From NCBI GenBank assembly GCA_034401795.1, contig CM067366.1, positions 79,369,647 through 79,433,646 of the forward strand: DNA of 64,000 nucleotides, in the 5' to 3' direction. Under the pieces are notes generated by a model. It worked only from the letters and a program-made list of their open reading frames with translations. It did no database searches and was not told the origin of the DNA. The stretch comes from Chaetoderma sp. LZ-2023a. Taxonomy: Eukaryota > Mollusca > Caudofoveata > Chaetodermatida > Chaetodermatidae. Positions 31,345-40,100 of this stretch are shown here, one piece after another (position 1 is the first letter of the stretch; every line of letters starts with the position of its first letter). Position numbers and translations under genes: made by a program.

Positions 31345-31590
31345 TGAGCATGAACTGGCACCATGTTATAGTTTATGCAATGGTTTGATGAATAGACATG
31401 AATCAAGATTATAATTGCTTTATTTTACTACTCAGCATTAACTACCTAGTTGCCAGATTGTCCAGCTTAAAGCTGACATAGCATCTTCCATAACAACGAC
31501 CTATATAAAAAGTGACAGGAACGATGATGACAATCTGACTGCTACCGGAAGTCGATAAGAAGGGAATGTAAAAGGATAAATTTTGAGCCC
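31345..31590 (-). promoter_or_regulatory. Gypsy 5' LTR and primer-binding site (approximate)
   Basis: On the minus strand the LTR-like stretch holds TATATAGG near 31500-31508 and AATAAA near 31418. It ends CTATAACA directly before TGGTGCCAG, which could pair with a tRNA 3' end (…GGCACCA). The outer boundary is uncertain because no second LTR was found. Confidence 0.5.
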
Positions 31591-31639
31591 AAAATAAACG
31601 AAATCTAGGATTTCTTTTTTCACGAGAGAGTTGATACTT

Positions 31640-31812
31640 ACCTCCCTAATACTTTTGATATTGCTAAATATCGGCTTTCACTCAATAAAACACTCAGATT
31701 AAAAACAGTTAGGTGCCCCTACTGGGCAGGGAGTCAGAGGTAGTCCGGCGGATGCTCGCCCCACCACCGCGCATGCGCCGACTACTACTTCCTCTGGCTC
31801 ATTTATTGGCTA
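31640..31812 (+). repeat. E2 left inverted terminal repeat
   Basis: cttacctccctaatactttt through ggctcatttattggc, almost identical to the reverse complement of 38432-38603 (the main difference is a short indel at the inner end). It carries the palindromic CGCGCATGCGC core near 31768-31778. Confidence 0.92.
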
Positions 31813-31878
31813 ACACATGCAACTACCAAGAGCCTGAAGACCGAGCCTCTGTGGGGCGGAGAGGCCGGGTCAGTATCT

Positions 31879-31971
31879 AGGGAGGTAAGTATCAACTCTC
31901 TCGTGAAAAAAGAAATCCTAGATTTCGTTTATTTCACATCAAGAGTATACTTACCTCCCTAATACTTTTGA
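31879..31971. repeat. E2 internal complementary region
   Basis: The left half, about 55 bp, is an exact-looking reverse complement of 31595-31650 (ends tagatttcgttt). The right half (atttcacatcaagagtatac) is the reverse complement of the outer right end at 38590-38624. This two-part structure defines the element ends and is the textbook DIRS layout. Confidence 0.92.
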
Positions 31972-32504
31972 TATTGCCAGAATTCGAAAGTGAATCTGGC
32001 GGGAGGGAGGCGAGGTCAAAAGACCAGCTCTTCCCTCTACGCTTTCAAGCGTTTAAGGCACTTATGACGTCTGAAACTGTGTGAAAACACAGTCAGGATT
32101 TGATAAACCATCGGATAACACAACCGATGCCTGAGAGATGACCGATTTGTCATATGCGCTCCCCCCGCCCCCTTGGGAGGAAGATTAAATGACCTCAATG
32201 TCCTACACGCTCTCTTCGTACTAGTGCTAAGTACTATAGGACAGAGACGAAAAGGCTCCATTTTCGTATACTCTCTCTAAAGAACCACAACCCACATAAA
32301 CCATCACCATATTAATAACACTGGGTAACGTGACAATACAAAACAATGAACAACACATGAACAAGACTGACCTTGTTGTACTAGGAAGCTGTCATCATGA
32401 ATCCAGTAGAGAAGGATGATACAGTCCCGACAAGTGGTTGTCACCGTCGCTGAATGGCGAAGTATATAAGCAATGCGGAGGCACTCTTCACAAACATAAA
32501 GCGG

Positions 32505-35402
32505 TTATTGTTTCAAAATCGACAAGGCGAGAGGGTTAGAGGTGTCATGGAGGTAATGGTCTGTAAAACTTGACTCACAGTGCCACTGAGCCACTGACAT
32601 AATATCATCCACAGGAACCCCACTAAACAGGGCAGTGGATGCCACGACACCGCGGACACTGTGAGCCTTGGCCACGTCAACCTGTCGCCCGGTGGCGGAT
32701 TTGTGACAAAATTGAATACATTCCACAATCCACCTAGAAATGGTGTCCTTAGACGCCCTACCATGGGGTTCAATATATGACAACCATAACGCTGACTGGT
32801 CGGTACGCCACTCCGAAGTACGCTGTTTGTACCGGAGCAGCGCCCGTACGGGGCACCATACTTTAGAATTAGGATCATATCTAGTTAAAGATGGCAAAAA
32901 AATAGGCTGACCTGGATATTTCAATGACTGATTTTTAGACAAGAAATTAATCCTAGGTAGAAGCTTAAGGCCTTCCCCTGTAACCACAAAACGGTCAACC
33001 TCGGCTGATAAGGCGTGAATTTCACTCCTACGCCTCGCCGAGGCCGCAGCAATTAAAAATACAGTTTTAAGAGTTAACATTTTCATAGAAATGGAACTAA
33101 GTGGTTCAAAAGGCTTATCACCTAGTACCTGGAGCACCAGTGATAAACTCCAAGACGGAATCAGTGGAGGATTCCTTGGTCTTAGATTGCCCATGCCTTT
33201 AATTAATACATTTAATGTACTTACTTCATCACTCCCCCTATTAGCCAAGCAAGGAATAACAGTCATTAAAGCTGACTTATAACCAGCAATAGAGTTAGGC
33301 TTGAGGCTATAGGCATCATATAGGTGACAGAGGAAATCAGCCACTACCTGAATAGATGATTCCATTGGATCAATACATCTTTTTGAGCACCATTCTGCAA
33401 ATCTGTTGATTTTATAATTATATGCTCTGGAGGTTGACCCCCTCCTGGCTTTGGCCATAAACATGGCCGCTTGCTCAGAAAAGCCCTCCTTAATTCTAGA
33501 TTCCTTGACAACATCCACGCAGTCAATCGGAACATTGACGGATTGTCGTGAAGGGCCTTGCCCTGGAAGATAAGGTCGTCCATCAGAGGCAGCGGAACCG
33601 GATTGCAGACCAGAAGGTCCAGCAGATCCGTATACCACGATCAGCTTGGCCAATCCGGGGCGATCAGAAGCACTTGGCACTCCTGCTGCCTGATTTTCTG
33701 AAGCACCTTTGGAATCAGGATTGCTGGGGGGAATGCGTATGCATACATTCCCTCCCAGCTGATAGCTAACGCATCTGTTGCGAAAGCGCTTGGGTCTGGA
33801 ATCGGAGAGACGTACGTCGTCATCTTCGCATTCTTCTTCATTGCGAACAAATTTATGTTGGGTTTCCCCCAATAGTCGAACAGACGATCCGCCACACATT
33901 GATTTAGTTGCCATTCCGTGGGTAAAACACTCATCCTTCGGCTCAATGAGTCTGCTAGCAGATTTAACCTCCCCGGAATATGAACTGCTTTCAAGGTGAT
34001 CCCATGATCCAGGCACCAACAAAGCAGTTTCCATGTCATCATACAGAGACTGGGCGACTTCGTTCCGCCCTGGCGGTTTATGTAAGTCACTACTGTCGAG
34101 TTGTCTGAACGAATCAGAACAATCTTGCCCTGAACATTCTTTAAGAAATGTTCCAGGCCCAGGACTACTGCTCTTAGCTCTAGTAGATTGATATGTTCCT
34201 TGGACTGATCCAGATCCCAAAGCCCTGATACTGTGGACTCTTCCAGACAAGCTCCCCACCCCTCCATCGATGCATCTGTATACACAGTCACCTGAGGGTG
34301 GGGAGGGGTTAGCAAAACCCCCGGCAAGAGATTCTCTGTATTCAACCACCATTGCAGGTGGTGAATCAGAGGCGCCAACACTGACACGTTCGAGTCCAGC
34401 GAACCTGAACTCTGGGTCCACTGTGTCATGAGAAACAACTGGATCGGGCGCCTGCGCAAGGCGGCCTGCGGAATGACTGGTTCCAAAGAAACCATCAAGC
34501 CCGGCATTCTCAAGTAAACCCATGCCAGGACATGACGACTGTCGCACACCGACTGTATTACCGAGATGAGTATTTGAACCCTCTCCTGAGTGGGGTACAC
34601 ATACCCCGTCTCCAGATCGAAGAACATGCCCAGGTAAACAAACTTCTGGGATGGAGTTAGCTCTGATTTCGGGAAATTGATCATCCAGCCCAAGTCCGAG
34701 AGAGTTTTCAAAACAATCTCCAGATTGGCTGACAACGATTCCCGGGTGTGTGCTTTCAACAGCCAGTCGTCTATGTACGTGTGGACTGCTATGCTTCTCC
34801 TGCGGAGGTATGCAGTGATCGCGAGAACCACACGGGTGAAGACCCGAGGAGCCGTGGAAATCCCGAAGGGTAACACCCTGAATTCCCACCGCCGGCCCTG
34901 AAATGCAAATCTCAGGAAGCGACGGAAACTCCTCTCTATGGGAATGTGGAAATAAGCATCCTTCAAATCTATTGACGCTGTCCACATTCCTCGCTCTAAC
35001 CCCGCCAACACCGAGCGCACAGTCTCCATCTTGAAACTGGGCGTCTCTATGAACTTGTTCAATGGCTTGAGGTTGAGAATCGGCCTCCACCCTCCGGTGT
35101 TTTTCATTACTAAGAACAGGGTTGAATAGAAGCCCGGGCACCTCTTTACCGACTGAATGGCTTCTTTTAGTATGAGGGAATTTATTTCCTCCTCTATACA
35201 CAACCTCTGATCCGGATCCCGTGGAATAGGAGTCCAGATCGGCGCGAGAGACAGTCGCGATGGCGGGCCTGTCACCCAGTCGGGACGATACCCGACTGAA
35301 AGTCATCGCAAGACTAAACGGTCCTGAGTCAACCGCTTCCACTCTGGCAAGTGGGCGGCCAAACGGCCGCCCACCGGTCCACCTAGGGATAGAGGTGGAC
35401 AT
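32505..35402 (-). CDS. E2 tyrosine recombinase in a 965-codon frame overlapping RT/RNase H
   Basis: The C-terminal third is a tyrosine recombinase: a helical N-terminal DNA-binding part (ARRGSTSRAYNYKINRFAEW), the catalytic Arg in SARRRSEIHALS (about residue 790), H-x-x-R in KAHSVRGVV (about 914) and the nucleophilic Tyr in ESSFTDHYL (about 950). It would integrate circular cDNA. The first 600 residues are read from the same DNA as RT/RNase H in another frame, with no stop. They are low in hydrophobics and look unlike a known domain. The frame equals the Gag frame and is open directly after the Gag TGA (35475-35477), so the true start is uncertain; only the YR part is assigned with confidence. 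Confidence 0.85.
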   Translation of the reverse strand: MSTSIPRWTGGRPFGRPLARVEAVDSGPFSLAMTFSRVSSRLGDRPAIATVSRADLDSYSTGSGSEVVYRGGNKFPHTKRSHSVGKEVPGLLFNPVLSNEKHRRVEADSQPQAIEQVHRDAQFQDGDCALGVGGVRARNVDSVNRFEGCLFPHSHREEFPSLPEICISGPAVGIQGVTLRDFHGSSGLHPCGSRDHCIPPQEKHSSPHVHRRLAVESTHPGIVVSQSGDCFENSLGLGLDDQFPEIRANSIPEVCLPGHVLRSGDGVCVPHSGEGSNTHLGNTVGVRQSSCPGMGLLENAGLDGFFGTSHSAGRLAQAPDPVVSHDTVDPEFRFAGLERVSVGASDSPPAMVVEYRESLAGGFANPSPPSGDCVYRCIDGGVGSLSGRVHSIRALGSGSVQGTYQSTRAKSSSPGPGTFLKECSGQDCSDSFRQLDSSDLHKPPGRNEVAQSLYDDMETALLVPGSWDHLESSSYSGEVKSASRLIEPKDECFTHGMATKSMCGGSSVRLLGETQHKFVRNEEECEDDDVRLSDSRPKRFRNRCVSYQLGGNVCIRIPPSNPDSKGASENQAAGVPSASDRPGLAKLIVVYGSAGPSGLQSGSAASDGRPYLPGQGPSRQSVNVPIDCVDVVKESRIKEGFSEQAAMFMAKARRGSTSRAYNYKINRFAEWCSKRCIDPMESSIQVVADFLCHLYDAYSLKPNSIAGYKSALMTVIPCLANRGSDEVSTLNVLIKGMGNLRPRNPPLIPSWSLSLVLQVLGDKPFEPLSSISMKMLTLKTVFLIAAASARRRSEIHALSAEVDRFVVTGEGLKLLPRINFLSKNQSLKYPGQPIFLPSLTRYDPNSKVWCPVRALLRYKQRTSEWRTDQSALWLSYIEPHGRASKDTISRWIVECIQFCHKSATGRQVDVAKAHSVRGVVASTALFSGVPVDDIMSVAQWHCESSFTDHYLHDTSNPLALSILKQ

Positions 35403-35533
35403 AAGGAGTGCCAGAGTGGCACTGTTCTCTCGGCGTGAAACACCGGAGTGGTTCCCACCGCGGTAACCAGGCCATCAGGCCCGATTGCCGCGACCAGATC
35501 CCCGCGCGCCCCGCCCAGCGCCGCGCGCACCAC
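33344..35533 (-). pseudogene. E2 reverse transcriptase / RNase H / C-terminal domain (two nonsense changes)
   Basis: RT motif A is SIDLKDAYFHIPI, motif B FGISTAPRVFTRVV, and the active site HTYIDDWLL (near 34775). RNase H shows TDASMEGWGACL, LELRAVVLGLEHF, IRSDNSTVVTYINRQGG and HIPGRLNLLADSLSR, so all key acids are present. A C-terminal domain follows (PNINLFAMKKNAK, YAYAFPPAILIPKVLQKI) at the place where DIRS elements carry a methylase-like domain; I cannot confirm that fold. A TGA replaces the Trp before LSVGYRPDW (35303-35305), and a CGA to TGA change follows DWPS (33641-33643). Compared with E3, both are single-base changes. Confidence 0.9.
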
Positions 35534-37373
35534 GGTGCGCGGGCGGCTGTCTGGCTGGGTGCGGCTGGGGAGCCTGCGCCCCCCTCACTGCTGGCCGAAT
35601 CGCCCGTGGCCTAGGCCTACGTTGCGACGGTGGCTGGCCTCTGACCTGGCCAGCACCACCTCGAGCCTGCAGAGGACGATACGCAGGGGGTGCTGCGCGA
35701 ACACGCTCCCGCCGGAGCACCTCAAATTGTTCACGCAGCGCCCTCTGGTTGTTAACCAGAGTGACCGTCTCCTGGAGGTGCCTGCATCCCTCACCTCCAA
35801 AGAGACCAGGACCTGTCATAGGCGTCCGCAGCAGCCTATTATACAGGTCCTGGGACGGGCACAGATTGTCAAGCGCAAACGTGCGCCTCGCCCGGACACT
35901 TCTGGTCACCGCCCGCGTCAAACAGTCCAAAGCCAGGTTGATACCATCCTGGATGGCTCTCTGGACTGTTACCGGGCTTGGCTGGCGTGATGCGGAGGCC
36001 GCTACCACCCCCTGTAGCAGCTGGGAGACGTGGGACAGAGCGGCAATCGACGCCCTCCCACTCTCCTCCGCATCACGCAGCGCAGCATTCGCCGAACGCA
36101 ACGCGTTCGAGCACAAGACTCCCGTGTCAGAACGGGAGCCCGGCCGCGCATCTTCGCCTAAAGCCGCGCGATCATCAACGCTTGGCTTCGGCACCACACC
36201 GTACCGCTGGTAATCCAGGGGCACGATGCGGCAACGCTTCGCCACCTCGCGAGGGGCCTTCGCGAGACGTCCATTAACCTTAATGGACGCCTCCGCCGCT
36301 TCGAACATGTCCATGACATGCTCAGCCAGCGGCAGAGATGGCATAGCGGTAGCCGCCGGCCTACCAGCTAACCACGGCCTATGGTCACGCTGGCTAGCCG
36401 GCAGCTCCACGGGTAGATCGGGCCGAACACTTACCAGCCACTGGCAAGCATCCGACCAATCCTCCTCCGTGGCTAACTGCGAGCGCTCTACTAGACGAGG
36501 GCCTTCGTCTTCCTCCAGAGCACTCGCAGTTGACGTCGACGGCGGATAAGCTGATACCCCTGGCAAGCCTGGAAAAGCATGCGGGCCCGAGAGAGCAGGC
36601 ATGCTAAACTCTGCGGCTTGACCAGGAGCAGGCGCCGTGGCAGAGTGTGGGGTAAACACCGCCCTACCGCGGGTCTGACCAGCACCAGCAACACCATCGG
36701 CAAGCCGAGGTATGCGGTATCCGTGGTCAACAGCACCGCCCGGGGACACCTTCTGGACCGTGAAATCTACTCCTGCGAGAGTAGAACCACGGAACACGTC
36801 GCCTGTATTCCCCGCGAGGGGTGTACAGACGTCGTATTCCATGGCCACGTCCTCAGAAGGCGACCCTAGCAGGAGATCCTCTTCCTCCTGGCCAGAAAGA
36901 TTAGACTCCGGGTCAGCAAAGAGAGCTAACCCGGACTGGCCAGGAAAGGTGCCATAGGAGGCTTTGACACCTTCGGCGCGCGGATACCCGGGGTCTGATG
37001 AGCAGACCGCGGGTCCCAGCAACAACCGTTGTCCACGGCCCCTCGGCGCGGCGCCATGCCTGCTGCCAGGGTCTTGGACTGCCCCCAACAAAGGGGCCAC
37101 CTCTGAATCCACAAACGGACCGGACCTAAAGAGACCGGATTCAGAGGCGGGGATCACCTGCTCGTAAGCAGATGCCGAGGACAACAAAGGAGCTGGCCCA
37201 GGGAGCATGCCGCGAAGCAACTCTGGGACCAAATCCTTTATTGTCCTCTGCATCTCTTGCAACATTTCGGACCTGAAGGCCTCCATATCCACCGCGGATG
37301 AGGCCTTCTTCTTACCCTTCTTACAACCCTCCTTCTTCTTCTTCCTCTCTTCCTCCATCACCTTCTCCCTTGC
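35475..37373 (-). CDS. E2 Gag, main exon (632 codons)
   Basis: An intact frame from the acceptor-like TCATTGCAG (cut after 37374) to TGA 35475-35477. An internal Met at 37397, in the preceding sequence, is an alternative start if splicing does not occur. The N-terminus is Lys/Glu-rich (EEERKKKKEGCKKGKKK) with an amphipathic helix (MLQEMQRTIKDLVPELL). The middle is acidic and Pro-rich. The C-terminal third is helical (AIQDGINLALDCLTR, FGGEGCRHLQETVTLVNN) and ends in an Arg/Gly tail (RGAGRGARGSGRGNRA) likely to bind nucleic acid. No CCHC knuckle occurs here; the zinc finger is on the separate exon upstream. Confidence 0.85.
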   Translation of the reverse strand, partial: AREKVMEEERKKKKEGCKKGKKKASSAVDMEAFRSEMLQEMQRTIKDLVPELLRGMLPGPAPLLSSASAYEQVIPASESGLFRSGPFVDSEVAPLLGAVQDPGSRHGAAPRGRGQRLLLGPAVCSSDPGYPRAEGVKASYGTFPGQSGLALFADPESNLSGQEEEDLLLGSPSEDVAMEYDVCTPLAGNTGDVFRGSTLAGVDFTVQKVSPGGAVDHGYRIPRLADGVAGAGQTRGRAVFTPHSATAPAPGQAAEFSMPALSGPHAFPGLPGVSAYPPSTSTASALEEDEGPRLVERSQLATEEDWSDACQWLVSVRPDLPVELPASQRDHRPWLAGRPAATAMPSLPLAEHVMDMFEAAEASIKVNGRLAKAPREVAKRCRIVPLDYQRYGVVPKPSVDDRAALGEDARPGSRSDTGVLCSNALRSANAALRDAEESGRASIAALSHVSQLLQGVVAASASRQPSPVTVQRAIQDGINLALDCLTRAVTRSVRARRTFALDNLCPSQDLYNRLLRTPMTGPGLFGGEGCRHLQETVTLVNNQRALREQFEVLRRERVRAAPPAYRPLQARGGAGQVRGQPPSQRRPRPRAIRPAVRGAQAPQPHPARQPPAHRGARGAGRGARGSGRGNRA

Positions 37374-37389
37374 CTGCAATGAGAGAAAA

Positions 37390-37524
37390 TCAGACATTAG
37401 ATCTCCCCCCCCACTGCTTACATACGTCGCACTTCAGCAACGGTCCACAGGGACTGCAACTGAAGCACAAGTGCGGAACGAAGCGGTTTTTCAGAAACCT
37501 CCCGCAGGACGGGCAACCAGGTCT
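37390..37524 (-). CDS. E2 zinc-finger exon (exon 2)
   Basis: After a strong acceptor (TGTCCTGTTTCAG) the frame gives GCPSCGRFLKNRF, PHLCFSC and KCDVCKQWGG and stops at TGA 37390-37392. Together with exon 1 it would make a protein of about 61 residues. The Cys/His spacing (C-x2-C, H-x2-C-x2-C, C-x2-C) fits a two-zinc, treble-clef or RING-like fold. The exon ends in an eight-base G run. Gag lies in the +1 frame after it, so exon 2 cannot lead into Gag without splicing or slippage. Confidence 0.7.
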   Translation of the reverse strand, partial: RPGCPSCGRFLKNRFVPHLCFSCSPCGPLLKCDVCKQWGGRSNV

Positions 37525-38288
37525 CTGAAACAGGACAAAGGACAGGGACAATGAGCAAGATAGTTAAGGTTAGCGAACTCAAAACCAACTAAAAAGAGAG
37601 GGACAGGATCCTCAAGATCGCAAATCAAGAAGAACCAGCCTTGGACAAAACGTTAATTGTTAATAAAGGCCAAGGCCGATTATGACGTCATCACTCCCGT
37701 GACCAAAATAATCGATCCGCAACAAGCACCAAGTGCAAGAACGAATTGTATAAGTAACCGGAACATTCCCGTTGAATTGGCATTTCGAGTACACAACAAT
37801 CAGATATACAGAGATAACTCCTTCCAATTCTAGCATTGGCAAAAAAGGAAATTATCTCCCCTTTTGTTTATCAATAATTAGATACCTGACACTTGTACAG
37901 ACAAACCATCCAACGTGATGAACCGGAGAACTCCACCATAGTACGCCTCTACATTCTCTCCACCTAAGGGGAAGGAATTGGATCAAGAGGGCAAAGTGAG
38001 AAGACCTTTATAACAGGCCTCCAACTCACTGAACATAGCTTTTGGTTAGATAACCTAACAGTATTAGTAGGAAATGGAACCGTGGTGGAGAGAAAACATA
38101 TCCTCTTGTGCCAAGAAGTCCATCAAAGCTTCTACGTGATACCTGTGGACAAAAACACAAAGAGAAATGAGACTTATGAAGCACCATGTTGTAAAAAACC
38201 AACACAAACAGGCGCTAATCACGGTAAGCGCGAGTCCCGGAAATACATTAAACCGGGACAAAACACGCTAGCATATCAAAGAAATCAC
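37525..38288 (-). other. E2 predicted intron 1
   Basis: Begins GTGATTTC at the donor after CAG and ends CCTGTTTCAG at the zinc-finger exon, 764 bp. It holds no long frame. A second acceptor at 37374-37376 would remove the zinc-finger exon as well (intron 37374-38288) and keep Gag in phase. Confidence 0.6.
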
Positions 38289-38339
38289 CTGATAAAGAGA
38301 TCCCGCTCCTTCCAAAGGCGAATCCTCCCTTTCCGACAT
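38289..38339 (-). CDS. E2 exon 1 (17 codons)
   Basis: The ATG at 38337-38339 gives MSEREDSPLEGAGSLYQ, then the donor CAG|GTGATT. It is acidic, as in E1 and E3, and has the same phase 0 end. It lies about 90 bp inside the right terminal repeat, a sensible place for the first coding exon. Confidence 0.65.
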
Positions 38340-38431
38340 GCTTCCAACGTACAAGAATCGTCAAATTTGAGTAAAAAACAAGGTAACGCGCAGAAAAGTA
38401 TAGGTAACACAAAACCGCATGTAACCCTTTG

Positions 38432-38603
38432 CCAATAAATGAGCAAAGAGGAAGTAGTAGTCGGCGCATGCGCGGTGGTGGGGCGAGCATCCGCCGGACT
38501 ACCTCTGACTCCCTGCCCAGTAGGGGCACCTAACTGTTTTTAATCTGAGTGTTTTATTGAGTGAAAGCCGATATTTAGCAATATCAAAAGTATTAGGGAG
38601 GTA
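38432..38603 (-). repeat. E2 right inverted terminal repeat (5' end)
   Basis: Reverse complement of 31640-31812. Probable promoter, with the CGCGCATGCGC-type palindrome near 38464-38474. Confidence 0.9.
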
Positions 38604-38624
38604 AGTATACTCTTGATGTGAAAT

Positions 38625-40100
38625 CACCAATCCCGCGATGGCAGGAAAGAACATGACTCTAAATAAAAGGTTTTAGCTAAAAATAAGAAAATAGCCTTGA
38701 AAAATGGGTATATAGTGGAGAAAAAAGCGATAATGTCACCGAAATGAAATGAGACTAGGATGAATAGACTGCCATAACTACGAGGGTCGGTGATAAAACT
38801 GACAGATACTGAAAGAACAGAGAAAATTTGGGAAAGATACATCTAGTAAAGAAAGTCACAAAACACCATGAGGGCAAGTGTAATCTGACTTTAGGAAATG
38901 AATATTTAAAAACAAAAGGATGATAAATAGGGAGAAATAGCCTTAAAAGAGTGAAATATTCATGATAAAGATAGCATAACAAGTAAATTTTCCTAAAGTT
39001 ATGAAAGTATGTCAACCTGCCAACATAGAAGGCAGGTGTACTATACAAAAAGATGAATGGCCCGAATACAACTGCGCCTCTAACGTGGGACGAATAATGA
39101 CCAAAACATAGCTAATTAGAATTGCGAAGTAATCTGACAGACAGGAAAGAGTGCAGGGAGAAAAAAAATGAGAATTACTATAACTTAAATTGGGAGAAGT
39201 CAAGGAGAGATAACATGCAGAAAAATGGGAGAACACAGCCTAAACCACTAAGATATCACAGGAGAGAGTGCTACTAGATAAGATAATGATAGGCACATAT
39301 GTAATAAGGTGAAAAAAGATCCCATTGGAAAAAACTTACCTAGCTAAGAAATATCAATATTCAAAACAAAAAAGATGATAGTAGGCCCGAACCCCTATCC
39401 AAAGAACTGAGCCGAACCCGTGTCCACAAAAGTGACTAGGGCGGGGCTCCACTAAACCTGGACCTGAACCGTAAGCCGTTCAGGACCGGGGAAACATGAG
39501 AAAAAATGCCCAAAAAATTTGTGGAAAAAATTTAAATGAAATTAAATTCTGACACTCCGGGGTCCGGGTCCCAGCCCAGTCCAAAGCCGGGCCCGGGGTG
39601 GAAACCTCAAATCTCTAGAGAAAAAGATGGAAGATGATGCAAGGCACCCGGCTCCAGAGCCCAACTGGGCCCCAGGACCAGGGGACAAATTTAAAATCAC
39701 ATGGATACTGGCCAAAACTAGTTTGAAATTGAATCTGATATGCCAGAAGGCCCACCCAACCCCGGGATCGAAGCCGGAGCCAAAGCGGAGAAGCCATAGC
39801 CCGGACCTGAGTGTGGAGCCGGGCCCGGACCCAGAACAAAACCGGGGCCGACAAGAACTCTAAACTAAGCCACTCATGATCCAGACCTGGGGTCAGGAAT
39901 ATAGCCGGACCCGGAAGTCGAGCAGGGGAGGCGGCAAATACAATATATGAAGACGAGACTGTCCTTTGCATTCACTAGAGCAGCCATAGAAGTACAAAGT
40001 GGCGAGAAACACGACCGACTTAAAACCCACTTGAGCCCGAGAGGTTAAACCGAACTCTGGCCACATGGGTGCAGGCTGCGGAATGATGATAGTAGAGGTA
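38625..40100 (-). pseudogene. E4 gag region, badly decayed
   Basis: No frame survives. Minus-strand fragments are Pro-rich and contain the GPGSGSG-like tandem phrases expected of Gag linkers (39400-39900: repeated cccgg and gaaccc words). Because the DNA follows directly from the Gag start at about 40500, I read it as the rest of E4 gag. A short duplicated stretch lies at 40025-40090 and 40146-40205 (ctggccacatgggtgcaggc and its copy). Confidence 0.4.

Larger units (their letters stand above)
27798..31590 (-). mobile_element. Ty3/Gypsy LTR retrotransposon, damaged
   Basis: Minus-strand order gag (C-terminal part), protease, reverse transcriptase, RNase H, integrase, as in Ty3/Gypsy. A likely 5' LTR lies at 31364 to about 31590, followed by a TGGTGCCAG primer-binding-like site (31355-31363). 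The LTR region holds a TATATA and an AATAAA. The pol region has several frameshifts. The 3' LTR was not found, and the right side abuts DIRS copy E2 within a few bases. Confidence 0.85.
31595..38624 (-). mobile_element. DIRS-type retrotransposon copy E2, best preserved
   Basis: A 7.03 kb element with near-identical inverted terminal repeats (31640-31812 and 38432-38603), an internal complementary region (31879-31971), an intact Gag exon and an intact 965-codon frame carrying YR. The RT/RNase H frame has two nonsense changes. The coding DNA is GC- and CpG-rich, unlike its surroundings. The terminal AAAT at the left flank and the gaaat at the right end fit recombinase joining at a short shared sequence. 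E2 is inserted in E4, next to the Gypsy element. Confidence 0.92.

Noticed and set aside
33344-33800. DNA methylase domain at the end of the DIRS pol gene
   Set aside because: Position and length fit the methylase-like domain known in DIRS elements, but I see only a Phe-Pro-Pro phrase and no clear catalytic motif, so it is described as an unassigned C-terminal domain. A profile search would decide.
35408-36869. Long plus-strand frames opposite E2 Gag
   Set aside because: They arise from the GC-rich codon use of Gag on the other strand and differ from the E3 equivalents. No domains are visible.
37374-37430. A micro-intron of about 50 bp between zinc-finger exon and Gag (GTATGTAAG donor in E2)
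   Set aside because: A donor at this place would keep frame in E2, but the equivalent site in E3 is weak (GTTATT), and other candidate GTs give the wrong frame. Skipping of the zinc-finger exon explains all three copies better.
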